From: Candidatus Poseidoniaceae archaeon
GTDB lineage: Archaea; Thermoplasmatota; Poseidoniia; Poseidoniales; Poseidoniaceae
Reading direction: 5' to 3'
Assembly (NCBI GenBank): GCA_022452125.1
Contig: JAKURJ010000003.1
Location: 1-31,733, forward strand
Length of the DNA: 31,733 bases
This document shows positions 1 through 8,886 of the stretch, one piece after another. The first letter of the stretch is position 1. The number at the start of each line of letters is the position of its first letter. A program made the translations under genes and the position numbers. The notes beneath the pieces were generated by a model, which was not told the DNA's origin, ran no database searches, and saw nothing but the letters and a program-made list of their open reading frames with translations.

Positions 1-138
1 TGTTACAGCGTCTCCGTCGGAGTCGTTGGTATCTGGGCGTGTTCCGTTTAGGTACTACATATAATTCGTGAATTGTAAATCTCCTATTCAATTCTTAATA
101 ACATCTCCTGAAGGTGTAAATTGACGGTTATCCCATGT
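1..138 (-). other. In-frame continuation of the TSP3-repeat gene behind three stop codons
   Basis: Read on the minus strand, the frame of the upstream 1531-residue protein continues from its TGA (139-141) to the window edge. It gives TWDNRQFTPSGDVIKN, a second TGA (88-90), then IGDLQFTNYM, a TAG (55-57), and finally YLNGTRPDTNDSDGDAVT. The last segment is a clear acidic calcium-binding repeat of the same type as in the main protein, in the same frame. Each stop is one G-to-A change from the Trp codon TGG. This suggests the gene originally extended beyond the window and is now truncated, recoded, or affected by consensus errors. Without the DSDGD motif, three stops in 46 codons would look like ordinary noncoding sequence. 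The remainder lies outside the window. Confidence 0.6.
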
Positions 139-3100
139 TCATTGAGCTGCAGGAGTATCGAAAGAAGTCATTCCATAACATCCATCGCTATCAGGATCGT
201 AATTCACATCGAATGGATTGACTGGGTTGGTTGCACAATGGTTCTGCGTTGTTGGGTCTGGTAAACCATACACTGCATTAGAGAACTCCCAGCCGTCGTC
301 AATCCCATCTAAATCGGAATCAGCATTTGTTGGGTCTGAGATTCCAAACAACGTTCGATTGAAAGTGTTAGGGTCTTCTGAATTGATCATGTTCATTCTT
401 GCAGTTGAAAGTGAATCCTTTCCGCTGAAGGTATTGAAAATCGCTCTTCTAGCTTCAGCATCAGTGTAGCCTTCTTCGACATAAGCAGCAATTGTATCGT
501 CGCCAAATCCGATTAGTCCAGAGCCTGTAGAGAGCCTTTCTGAATATTTACCATAAACACGTGCTTCATACTCCCGCTTGTTGGTGTATTGCTCATCCAA
601 TGAGATATTGCCATCTCTATCACAATCAACAGAATCCATGTCGCTATCCAGCCACTGGTCGGAATCAATTAGTGGATTCATTGACCAACGGTTGTTCTCA
701 AGGTCCCAACTTGTAAACCAGTACTCGAAACCGTCAATCATCCCATCATCATCCGTATCAGAGATGGTTGGGTCAGTGATTCCCATCAATGTGGAAATGA
801 AATTTGTTGGGATACCTGTAGACTGCCATTCTTGGAATTGGTCAAGATGTCTCTTCCCTCTCTGGCCTTTGTCGAGAATAATTGTGTACACTCTCTGAGC
901 CTTTTGGGTTGGGTCGTTGAGGTCTCCGTCGATGTGCATTAGCGGAGCATCAAGAGGATGGTTTTCTCCATTCATTGGATTAGTTGTGACCAATGAAAAC
1001 TCTTGGGCATCCGTCAAAGCATCATTATCGGCATCGAATGTTCCATCTCCTGGAACCAGTGGATTAAGAGTCCAAGTCTGAGCAGTATCGTTCCAAGCTG
1101 TGAACATTAATTCTAGGCCATCAAGGAAACCGTCACCGTCAGTATCTGGATTTGTTGGGTCGGTTGTCCACCCTGAAACATTGATCAAATCCTGTTCTAT
1201 GAATGAACCGAAAGACTCTGAATTAGTTATTCCAGACCATTGTTGCAATGTGAATCCTGCCCCCACTGTTGTTACGTACCATTGAGGGCTAGAACGGTTA
1301 GCATTTGTCTCTGAATATGCTGGGTCAATGCTGTTATATTCCTCCCAGTTGCTCATTCCATCATCATCTGAATCATCCCATCTATCATTGGAGTTTAATG
1401 GGTCAAGTGACCATTTTGCGTCAAGTAATTCCCATCTAGCAAACCAGATTTCCCAGCCATCCGGCATACCGTCTGAATCGCTGTCAGCATCGGTCGGGTC
1501 TCCCGTTTGCGTTCCATCTCCGAAGTTAGATTCTGGAGTACCCCAATCTGAAATGTTTCTGAACAAGTCTGTTGAGAAATTGTTTGGAATCATTTCTCCA
1601 TCCAAACTCATATTCCCGCTGAACAAATCATCACGAATGTTGTATTCTAGCCAGTTCACGAACGCTTCGTTTTCTTCTATCACACCATTGTGGTTGATAT
1701 CGTATCCATCACCATCGGGATTTTCGAAAGCATCGCTACCGTTTAGAGGGTTGATCCCAACTCTGGACACATCCCATGTACATGCTCCTCTAGCTTCCCA
1801 ACCATCAGGAAGACCATCTCCATCAGAGTCTACATTGTTTGGGTCAGGCTCAGCCCATTGCGAGGCGGCAGTCTCGGTTTCCAAATGACTCTCCAACAGA
1901 TCTCCTACTATACCTGCATCCTTGACAAGCGACCACTGATACTCACACAGATTTGTCAGTCCATCTCCGTCAGCATCCCAATTTGCGTCATCAGGATCGT
2001 TAGGATCCATTGTCCAGTTGTTAGAACCAGTGAATGTAGAACCAATCCATCTCCTATGTTCAATTTCCCAGCCATCAGGCATTCCATCCCCATCTGAATC
2101 CGGGTTGGTTGCGTCTGTTCCGCTGTCAATTCCAAGTGATGAGAGGTATGTCGCATTTGCAGCTAATCCTGCGGCATCGCCACAAACATGCTCGTAATCA
2201 TACTGATTTGTGTAATGGCACCACAAAGGAGTGAACTCGTGGAATAAACCGAAGTATTCTGCGCCATCACCGATGCCATCGCCATCGGTATCTACGACTC
2301 TTGGATCAGTTGCATTGTAACCATTTGCAGTTGTAGCTGTATATCTGAATTCATCCAAATTTCTCCAGAGTCTTTCGTTGATTGGGTCTGAGTCAAGGTT
2401 GACACCATCTCCGTCAGCATCGAGTAAAGCATCCCATGGATCGGTTGGGTCGAGACCATAACGTACCTCCCAACCATCTAACATTCCATCTGCGTCTGAA
2501 TCATTGGCCATTGGGTCCATCAATTCTAGATTGGAATACTTTCCTGGACCTATTCCCAAAAACACCATGTCAACACCTGCAACTTGGTGTACTGTGATTG
2601 CTGAAATTAGCCCAGGAACCCACTCTTGGTTTGTCATTCCGTAGACAGCAGCATAGCCACCACTAAGCGACCAAAGTCCCCAACCAGAACCAATTAGAAT
2701 TTCATCACCTGTAGAGTGTATAGAATGAATCTCATTTGCAGAGTCAACGGTTACTCCGTCGACTCCTTGGTGCTCATAATCACCACTGTGAGTGAGGAAT
2801 CCAGATAGCAAATCAAGGCGATGCAGGCCAGAAGGAGTACCTACCCAAACAACTTGCATTTGTCCACCTTCCGGGCCGTCCGCTTCTAGAGCGTTTACAG
2901 TTGCAGGGTTTACCCCACCTTCAGCACCAATGGCTCGAAGTTCATCGATATCTGTGGCAATCGTAGTCGGTTCAGGTGAATAGTAAAATTTCCAATTTGG
3001 AACTGCTGCGTCCCTTGCAGTAGATGTTTCAACTGAAAACATCCCAACATCAGTTCCTACGAACAAGGTCATCGGTCCCGACGACACATCAGCATGGACA

Positions 3101-4734
3101 ATCGATGTAGCGGTTGCATTCCCGATACTCATTGCATCAGAGATGCCATTGCCCACTGACAATTGTGTTATTGACAATTCATTGATTTGGAATACAGAAC
3201 CAAAGCCTCCAAAGCCTAGTGCTATGACATAATCATCTCCGCCATCAGCGACTAGTTGTGCTCCTGCAGTGTATCTACCTTGATAGAAACTCCATTGTGA
3301 AATATCTCCAAGCGAACCATCGATTATATCTGCAATCCAAACGCCGCCTTCGGTCACCATAACAATGTGCGATTCGAGTACGACCATGTCGTGCAAATCA
3401 TGACCTTGGGGCAGTTCATAATCTGTAGAGACTGAATTTTCAAAATCGATAACTGTGACTCCGAGCTTAGAGCCGACCCATAGATGTGTGCCATCGTCAT
3501 GCAATTCTCTAACATCATGATTTAAAATTGAAATCTCCTCAGAAGTAGCCTCTGGAGATAGCACATATTCCGTGTATGTATCTTTGCTAGCACCAAGTTC
3601 GACAGAACGCATTCCCGATTTCACCATATTTCCATCATCTAGATGAACGAAGTATTCCTCTAGCGTAGAAAGTTGCTCACCTACAGCCAAAGCCTCTTCA
3701 GAACGGGCAGCATCAACACTAATGATGCCGTCTCGATTAGCATCCCATCCATCATTATCCAAATCGATAAGGGCATTGGAACGGTTCAATGGGTCTAGGC
3801 CGAAATGAATCTCCCAGCCGTCTGTTATTCCATCGCCGCTTGATGGGAAAAGACGTCGATGCTTTACTCCGTCATAGTTGAAACGGTCACTATCTTCTTC
3901 GACAGGATTGGTTCCCAACCAAATGTATTCGTCAATGATGTTTTCAGTACCATTACGAGCACATGCCTCGAGAATATTTTGGAAAACCGTGAAATTGGAA
4001 TTTTCAGTAATGAAAGGCCATTCATTCAATATGGAGGATTCAGGATTTGGAGCATAGCATCTTAGCCCATCCAACTCATTGGTCCAATTAGTAGGAGAAC
4101 CAAACTGATATTCCTCAGGGGAGGTCAGTAATTCATTGACTGTTAGGAAACCATCTCGATTCACGTCAAATCCATCATCATCAGGGTCTAGGTCGGAATC
4201 ACTGGCGTTCAATGGGTCGAAAAATTCGCACACGAAACGCTTCTCTTCGATGTCGAATCCGCCCAGCTTTTCGCACATGTGTGCTTCAAAACCATCTGGC
4301 AGACCGTCGCCATCCGTATCTGAAACTCTAGGGTCAAGATACCATCTTTCACCAGATTCATTGATCACACCGGTCAAACCTCTTGTAAACCCAGGGTCAG
4401 TACATTCTGCCGGAGAAGGCCAACAATATTCTTCAGTAGCATTTAGCCCATCTATGTCGATATCGATGTAGGCATCTGAGGCATTGTCTCTGTCAAGTCC
4501 TTTCATCACTACTGCACGATTGTCAGGAGATGAGAAATTAATCCACTCGCTGAACAAATTCTCATGCACATCAGGGATTTTGTCCCCGTCAGAATCTGTT
4601 GCGGGAGGGCGTGCACCTTCAGTCAAATTGGGATTAGTAGTTCCCACATTTGAGATTGCAGGCAATTGTGAAACAAAGAACAATCCTAGAACTACGAGAA
4701 CAGTCATCAAAAGCGTCGATTGTGAGCGTCGCAT
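139..4734 (-). CDS. Giant secreted TSP3-repeat (calcium-binding) surface protein with beta-propeller-like insert
   Basis: A predicted secreted protein of 1531 residues. An ATG at 4734 is preferred over the one at 4809. It places a basic residue pair and a hydrophobic signal segment (about residues 8-28) at the N terminus, and a GGTGA ribosome site lies just upstream. The body carries about eleven repeats of the type DSDGDGMPDGWE, as in thrombospondin type 3 repeats, alternating with shorter DxDxDG loops such as DVNRDGFLTVNE. These normally bind calcium and form stiff extracellular rods. Residues about 390-700 are different: they contain blade-like phrases such as LWVGSKLGVTVID and VWVGTPSGLHRLDL, suggesting a beta-propeller like those of two-component sensor ectodomains. 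Many N-x-S/T sequons make it a plausible substrate of the oligosaccharyltransferase at 17826-27257. No C-terminal membrane anchor is present before the TGA at 139. The true C terminus may lie further on (see the 1-138 entry). The ligand is unknown. Confidence 0.88.
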   Translation of the reverse strand: MRRSQSTLLMTVLVVLGLFFVSQLPAISNVGTTNPNLTEGARPPATDSDGDKIPDVHENLFSEWINFSSPDNRAVVMKGLDRDNASDAYIDIDIDGLNATEEYCWPSPAECTDPGFTRGLTGVINESGERWYLDPRVSDTDGDGLPDGFEAHMCEKLGGFDIEEKRFVCEFFDPLNASDSDLDPDDDGFDVNRDGFLTVNELLTSPEEYQFGSPTNWTNELDGLRCYAPNPESSILNEWPFITENSNFTVFQNILEACARNGTENIIDEYIWLGTNPVEEDSDRFNYDGVKHRRLFPSSGDGITDGWEIHFGLDPLNRSNALIDLDNDGWDANRDGIISVDAARSEEALAVGEQLSTLEEYFVHLDDGNMVKSGMRSVELGASKDTYTEYVLSPEATSEEISILNHDVRELHDDGTHLWVGSKLGVTVIDFENSVSTDYELPQGHDLHDMVVLESHIVMVTEGGVWIADIIDGSLGDISQWSFYQGRYTAGAQLVADGGDDYVIALGFGGFGSVFQINELSITQLSVGNGISDAMSIGNATATSIVHADVSSGPMTLFVGTDVGMFSVETSTARDAAVPNWKFYYSPEPTTIATDIDELRAIGAEGGVNPATVNALEADGPEGGQMQVVWVGTPSGLHRLDLLSGFLTHSGDYEHQGVDGVTVDSANEIHSIHSTGDEILIGSGWGLWSLSGGYAAVYGMTNQEWVPGLISAITVHQVAGVDMVFLGIGPGKYSNLELMDPMANDSDADGMLDGWEVRYGLDPTDPWDALLDADGDGVNLDSDPINERLWRNLDEFRYTATTANGYNATDPRVVDTDGDGIGDGAEYFGLFHEFTPLWCHYTNQYDYEHVCGDAAGLAANATYLSSLGIDSGTDATNPDSDGDGMPDGWEIEHRRWIGSTFTGSNNWTMDPNDPDDANWDADGDGLTNLCEYQWSLVKDAGIVGDLLESHLETETAASQWAEPDPNNVDSDGDGLPDGWEARGACTWDVSRVGINPLNGSDAFENPDGDGYDINHNGVIEENEAFVNWLEYNIRDDLFSGNMSLDGEMIPNNFSTDLFRNISDWGTPESNFGDGTQTGDPTDADSDSDGMPDGWEIWFARWELLDAKWSLDPLNSNDRWDDSDDDGMSNWEEYNSIDPAYSETNANRSSPQWYVTTVGAGFTLQQWSGITNSESFGSFIEQDLINVSGWTTDPTNPDTDGDGFLDGLELMFTAWNDTAQTWTLNPLVPGDGTFDADNDALTDAQEFSLVTTNPMNGENHPLDAPLMHIDGDLNDPTQKAQRVYTIILDKGQRGKRHLDQFQEWQSTGIPTNFISTLMGITDPTISDTDDDGMIDGFEYWFTSWDLENNRWSMNPLIDSDQWLDSDMDSVDCDRDGNISLDEQYTNKREYEARVYGKYSERLSTGSGLIGFGDDTIAAYVEEGYTDAEARRAIFNTFSGKDSLSTARMNMINSEDPNTFNRTLFGISDPTNADSDLDGIDDGWEFSNAVYGLPDPTTQNHCATNPVNPFDVNYDPDSDGCYGMTSFDTPAAQ

Positions 4735-4924
4735 CGGAATCACCAGTGGGCGCGGTAGCACCCAAGCGTACTGAACTACTGAATCAGCCTTAATAGAGTG
4801 ATGGAGCATTGTTCAGACTCGGATTACCTACGGTAATCCAAAATTCACTACAAAAAGTGCATTTTTTTATTGATTTCAGGGGGTGGGTTCAAGGGCTAAA
4901 CGCGATGCCGACCAAAGGTTGGAC
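4735..4924. promoter_or_regulatory. Divergent promoter region
   Basis: This 190-bp gene-free region separates two divergent genes, so it should hold both promoters. For the plus-strand hydrolase, a T-rich TATA-like stretch at 4862-4870 would place the transcript start near 4893-4896. That favours the ATG at 4925 over the in-frame GTG at 4883. For the minus-strand surface protein a weaker TATTAAGG-like element lies near 4790-4798. A perfect palindrome sits at 4821-4839 and is listed separately. The promoter assignments are inferred from spacing only. Confidence 0.5.
4821..4839. promoter_or_regulatory. Perfect 8-bp inverted repeat, candidate operator
   Basis: GGATTACC and GGTAATCC flank a TAC spacer, forming a 19-bp dyad with perfect arms. 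It lies between two divergent genes, outside either coding region. The half-site length and 11-bp centre spacing fit a dimeric helix-turn-helix regulator. No T-run follows, so it does not look like a terminator. The cognate regulator is unknown. Confidence 0.5.
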
Positions 4925-5743
4925 ATGTCGTTAGCATTCACTCATCTCGGTACGGGCAGTCGCGGAAACGCGACGCTTGTTGAGAGTGGAGATGCTAAAG
5001 TTCTCATCGACCAAGGTTTCTCAGGCAAACAGCTGGAAACTCGATTAGCAAGAATGGACATTAGGCCGCAAGAAATTGATGCAATTGTCCTAACGCACCA
5101 CCATGGTGACCATGGCGGAGGTGCATCAATTGCTCAAAGACGATGGGATATTCCGATTTATTGTAACGACAGAACAGCAACTGCACTGAATCTTGACCTC
5201 AGGAATGTGCATCTGTTTGAAAGTTTAGAAGCACTGGATTTCGCAGATGATTTAGCGCTATTGCCTGTACCAGTACCGCACAGCGGTGCCGACAATGTTG
5301 CATTCATTGCAAGCCATCGCGGAGAAAGAGGAGCGGTGATCACAGACCTCGGCTCATGGACTGATGAATTAGTCAACCATGTCTCAGGATGCCAGCACAT
5401 TTCAATCGAGGCAAATTACGATAATAATCGTCTTTGGAATGGCCCATATCCCATGAGACTAAAGGATAGAATTGCTGGAAGAGGTGGTCACCTTTCAAAT
5501 GACCAAACCGGGCAATTTCTTTCACATGTTGTAGACAAGAATACTAGGTCGATTGTACTAACGCATTTGTCAGAGAAAAACAACGCACCACACCTTGCTG
5601 AATCGACCGTGCTATACCATCTTGATGACCTGTTTGAAGGGGATATTCAAATCTCACTTCAAGACGGTCCTGAATTCACGCATCATATCGGACAAACTGA
5701 ATCTGAACGAGTTGCTCGAGAAGGAATAACTCTGCGCGGATGA
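4925..5743 (+). CDS. YycJ/WalJ-like metallo-beta-lactamase-fold hydrolase
   Basis: A 272-residue cytoplasmic metallo-beta-lactamase-fold enzyme, about the usual length for the YycJ/WalJ branch. The N terminus has the family pattern LGTGSRGNATLVESG. The metal-binding motif is THHHGDH (residues 57-63). Further signatures are SIEANYDNNRL, GGHLSNDQTG and LTHLSEKNNAPH, which together point to the YycJ branch rather than glyoxalase II or RNase Z. Bacterial WalJ/YycJ proteins are linked to DNA repair as exonuclease-type nucleases; that role here is inference. The start at 4925 was chosen because the sequence conserved in the family begins there. The GTG at 4883 would add 14 unrelated charged residues and probably lies upstream of the transcript start. 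The gene ends in a small hairpin sequence 60 bases before the pilin operon. Confidence 0.88.
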   Translation: MSLAFTHLGTGSRGNATLVESGDAKVLIDQGFSGKQLETRLARMDIRPQEIDAIVLTHHHGDHGGGASIAQRRWDIPIYCNDRTATALNLDLRNVHLFESLEALDFADDLALLPVPVPHSGADNVAFIASHRGERGAVITDLGSWTDELVNHVSGCQHISIEANYDNNRLWNGPYPMRLKDRIAGRGGHLSNDQTGQFLSHVVDKNTRSIVLTHLSEKNNAPHLAESTVLYHLDDLFEGDIQISLQDGPEFTHHIGQTESERVAREGITLRG

Positions 5744-5758
5744 GCCCTGTAAGGGCTC
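5742..5758 (+). other. Small GC-rich hairpin at the end of the hydrolase gene
   Basis: GAGCCC and GGGCTC pair across a TGTAA loop, and the first arm overlaps the TGA stop codon. There is no following T-run, so it is not an obvious archaeal terminator. It could stabilise the 3' end of the transcript or be incidental. Confidence 0.35.
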
Positions 5759-5803
5759 GCCATTGGTGAAACCATAAGAGGGGGGATGATTCTCTCCTGA
5801 CTG

Positions 5804-6841
5804 ATGAGGTCACGGAGTAAGCACGATGATGACCTCGCCGTGAGCGAAGTCATTGGAGTAGTAATGCTTCTAGCAATGGTCGTAACCATGATGGGAGGAG
5901 TGTTTGTTTTCTTAACTCCGTATGTCAATGATTTCCAGGATAACACAGCCTGGTCCAACGCTAATGGCATCGCAGAAAGACTGGATGGGAGAATTGATGT
6001 CGTAGCTGGTGCCAGCATTGATACTGGATTGCGAACCACGGTCCATGCCACCACTAGTGCAATTTCACCACTAATCGGTGCTGAAGTTTGGACTGTCGCA
6101 GCGGACCTCACCGATTCTGAAGTGGTGACTGTGACATATTTGAATCAGACTACGTTCAGTGTTTTTGCTCAAAATGAAACCGCAAATCGGGCTTTGATAT
6201 GGACTCAATCTGAGCAACAAATCGTTAATTTCAGTGCGAGTAACGAGGCTGTGATTATTGAGCATTTAGTCAATGTTGCAGACACATACATCGTTACGAT
6301 TTACGCTGATGATGAAGAAATTCATCGCCATGCGCAAATTACGATTTCTGGTTTGATGATTAAGACTAAAGTGCAGACTGGTGAGCATTCCATTGCACTA
6401 CTAAACGATGCTAGATTTGACAAGTTCTCAGATGAGACATGGACTATTTCATCGCCTCCTGACATGAACATCGAAGAGTTGTTTGACGGCCAAATGCGTG
6501 CTAGTTTGTCGCTTAGGGATGTTGCGACAATTGGATCAATTCCTGATGGAAGAAACGCAGTCTTTGATATCCGCTCTGCTGGCCCAATTACATTATTCAG
6601 CGGAGATGCTTGGAACTTCAGATACACTTACGTCTCTTCTCTAGGACCTACAGTTACGCCACAAATGAGCGAAGGTTGGCTTACCGAATACAACTTACAC
6701 AGAGCATCAGATACTCTGGACCAACACCGTGGAATTAGTCCTTGGTTGAGGACGAGTGGTTCTGATGGAATGACGATTGATCATGGGAATTCTGTTATTG
6801 ATTTGGAAATTGAATTGCAATTGGTGGAGGTTAGCAAATGA
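5804..6841 (+). CDS. Archaeal pilin-like protein, first of a three-gene operon
   Basis: A 345-residue membrane-anchored envelope protein. The N terminus is a classic archaeal class III signal: a charged stretch (RSRSKHDDD) followed by LAVSEVIGVVMLLAMVV, a single hydrophobic helix at about residues 12-37. This matches the archaeal type IV pilin N-terminal domain, processed by a PibD/FlaK-type prepilin peptidase before the hydrophobic helix. The remaining 300 or so residues look like beta-rich extracytoplasmic sequence, and the protein is longer than typical archaeal pilins (commonly 120-200 residues). It may be a minor pilin, a tip protein or another pilin-anchored surface protein. Its stop overlaps the next start (ATGA at 6838-6841), indicating translational coupling. 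No pilus assembly ATPase is present in the window. Confidence 0.85.
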   Translation: MRSRSKHDDDLAVSEVIGVVMLLAMVVTMMGGVFVFLTPYVNDFQDNTAWSNANGIAERLDGRIDVVAGASIDTGLRTTVHATTSAISPLIGAEVWTVAADLTDSEVVTVTYLNQTTFSVFAQNETANRALIWTQSEQQIVNFSASNEAVIIEHLVNVADTYIVTIYADDEEIHRHAQITISGLMIKTKVQTGEHSIALLNDARFDKFSDETWTISSPPDMNIEELFDGQMRASLSLRDVATIGSIPDGRNAVFDIRSAGPITLFSGDAWNFRYTYVSSLGPTVTPQMSEGWLTEYNLHRASDTLDQHRGISPWLRTSGSDGMTIDHGNSVIDLEIELQLVEVSK

Positions 6842-8886
6842 GGCCTTGCAACCTTCATCGAGATGAAGAAGCCGTTAGTGCAGCAGTTGCAACAGTGCTA
6901 CTTTTCGGTGGAGTAATTTCAATTATTGGCCTAATGCTTCTTTCAATGATGCCAATCATTCAGGAACTTGAAGGTTCACTGAAAAGGAACGATATGCAAG
7001 CTCAGATGGAAATTATGGGTCATGAAGTGACTTTGTTGTCAGAATCAGGATTGCCGGGAGATTCGTCAGAAGTCGAATTGATTCCTGTCGATGGTGAGTT
7101 GCGCTGGGATAGGTTGAGGGGCGGCATGTGGTATTCTGCTTCCTGGTACCAGGATGACACATTCAGAATTCAAGGCGCCCTCGATTTAGATAGACACATC
7201 GATGTTCGACATGCAGAAAGTAACGTGCAAGCAATTTGCTATGAAGACATGAGGCTAGGCCCAGATAGGCCGTTTATTTTCACTCCAAATGCAGAAACTG
7301 ATTTTGTACTGGTTACACCAAAACATGGATTGACAATTCCTCTTGGACCGGTAATGGTTGAGCAGAATGGGATAGAATATCCGCTATCAATTAGTGAAGT
7401 AATTCGCTTGGATTCCGATTCTCAAATCACTTCAAGTCATGACCTAACAGGCATTCAAATCCGTGGAGCTTCCGGTTCTACTATCGTCCCTCCAACAAAG
7501 GCTAACCCTGCAACAGGAAAGGGACAACCCTGGGCTGTGCCCCTGCCTTCTGGGCAAACAACTGTCGAAATATTCGCTGATGATGACATGCTAGTACAAT
7601 GGGAAGCACCTGGAGATAGCGGTAATCAAGCCGTAGTCCAATCCTCTGCAGTTAGAATTGCTAACTCGTGGACTAAGAGCATCAATATGACATCTGACGG
7701 ACTTCTTGAGATCATTACTGATGTTGATGCACACATGATGATTACAGTTGGAAATGAAGGACGGACTTCACTGCTTGGAGAGGAAGGAAATTATTACTCG
7801 AAATACTTCATAGCACCCCACAGCTCTGGAAATCTTTCGATAACAAATCCAAATGAAAATGCGGCAACTGTTACATGGAAGAGTGGCGGAATTTCAGTGC
7901 CAGCGAACCAAACAAGTGTTGTTCCTTGGCCTCCTTCAAACATCGATAGTGCTGCAAATGTAGAGAGCAGCGAGAATATTTTGGTTGAATGGGGAATTGG
8001 AAATAATGGCATGCGAATGCTTGCAGCAACCGATACTGGACAAATCACTGGATTGGATTTTATCGAAGATGATTCTGAAACCACCATCAACTATACATCT
8101 GAATTTGGAGACTATGAATCCAAACTCACCCTCGATGGTGATTCAGGAATAATGATGCTTGAAGATGAAGGCGCTATGAGATGCATTGCGATTGACCAAA
8201 CCGCTTCAGGGTGGATTTCTACAACGCTACCGTGGAAATCAATGAATGGAATACCAGAAGGTCAAATCATTTCTGCATGGAGAGATGGTGACCACCCAGC
8301 AAGTATTGAAATTACACTGATTGGGGTTGAAGGAGATTCAACACACGCTAACCTTGCAACAGCATGGGCGTTCCATATTTCACGACTTACCTATGAATTT
8401 GATACATCCATTACCGGATTAGAAGTGGCATGGAGTGCAGGAGCGATTGTTACCAACCATCCGGAATTAGATCCAACCATTCTAGTTGGGCCAGCAGATA
8501 GACAAGGCCCAGGGCCAAGATTCAGTGCGACCGTGCCATCACTACATCCAACTGCCTCCTCGGTGACAGGTAGTGGAACAATGAATCTCGACATTGAGTT
8601 AAGCATGAGAGAAAGTCTAGCCTCAACTACCGCATATGATGTGCGCAGAGGATGGGTTGGCCCGTACGGCGATGCTGTGGCATCATGGTCTAGCACCGGC
8701 TTGGAATCATCAGAGGACTGGATAGTGAATCCAGGACGAATTGACCTATTGACAGATTATGTTGGTTGGGTGCCAGTCCCTACACATGGACCAAGTGAAG
8801 CGGTTTGGCATACTGCTGGCCAACCCATTCAATTCAACTTACAGATCAGTAGCATAGATGTTCACATTTCGGAGGCTGCATCATGA
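6838..8886 (+). CDS. Very large pilin-like surface protein, second gene of operon
   Basis: A 682-residue protein starting at the ATG that overlaps the previous stop, with a strong GGAGG ribosome site at 6826-6830, seven bases before the start. The N terminus (RDEEAVSAAVATVLLFGGV followed by more hydrophobic residues to about 40) has the form of a prepilin signal and helix. Residues 41-70 are a hydrophilic, probably helical extension with Met and Gln, as in pilin alpha-1C segments. The rest is a long beta-rich ectodomain of unrecognised family. Such a large ectodomain on a pilin helix is unusual and resembles tip adhesins or minor pilins. The overlap with the third gene (ATGA at 8883-8886) makes it the centre of one transcript. 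Confidence 0.82.
   Translation: MRPCNLHRDEEAVSAAVATVLLFGGVISIIGLMLLSMMPIIQELEGSLKRNDMQAQMEIMGHEVTLLSESGLPGDSSEVELIPVDGELRWDRLRGGMWYSASWYQDDTFRIQGALDLDRHIDVRHAESNVQAICYEDMRLGPDRPFIFTPNAETDFVLVTPKHGLTIPLGPVMVEQNGIEYPLSISEVIRLDSDSQITSSHDLTGIQIRGASGSTIVPPTKANPATGKGQPWAVPLPSGQTTVEIFADDDMLVQWEAPGDSGNQAVVQSSAVRIANSWTKSINMTSDGLLEIITDVDAHMMITVGNEGRTSLLGEEGNYYSKYFIAPHSSGNLSITNPNENAATVTWKSGGISVPANQTSVVPWPPSNIDSAANVESSENILVEWGIGNNGMRMLAATDTGQITGLDFIEDDSETTINYTSEFGDYESKLTLDGDSGIMMLEDEGAMRCIAIDQTASGWISTTLPWKSMNGIPEGQIISAWRDGDHPASIEITLIGVEGDSTHANLATAWAFHISRLTYEFDTSITGLEVAWSAGAIVTNHPELDPTILVGPADRQGPGPRFSATVPSLHPTASSVTGSGTMNLDIELSMRESLASTTAYDVRRGWVGPYGDAVASWSSTGLESSEDWIVNPGRIDLLTDYVGWVPVPTHGPSEAVWHTAGQPIQFNLQISSIDVHISEAAS

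Noticed and set aside
4735..4809. Longer start for the TSP3-repeat protein at 4809
   Set aside because: It would put 25 residues before the signal peptide and bury it; the ATG at 4734 has a GGTGA ribosome site and gives a normal signal peptide.
4883..4924. GTG start adding 14 residues to the metallo-beta-lactamase-fold protein
   Set aside because: The added residues are charged and unlike the family N terminus, and the TATA-like element at 4862-4870 would place transcription start downstream of the GTG.
5742..5758. Intrinsic terminator after the hydrolase gene
   Set aside because: A stem-loop is present but no T-run follows, and archaeal termination relies mainly on T-tracts; listed only as a hairpin.
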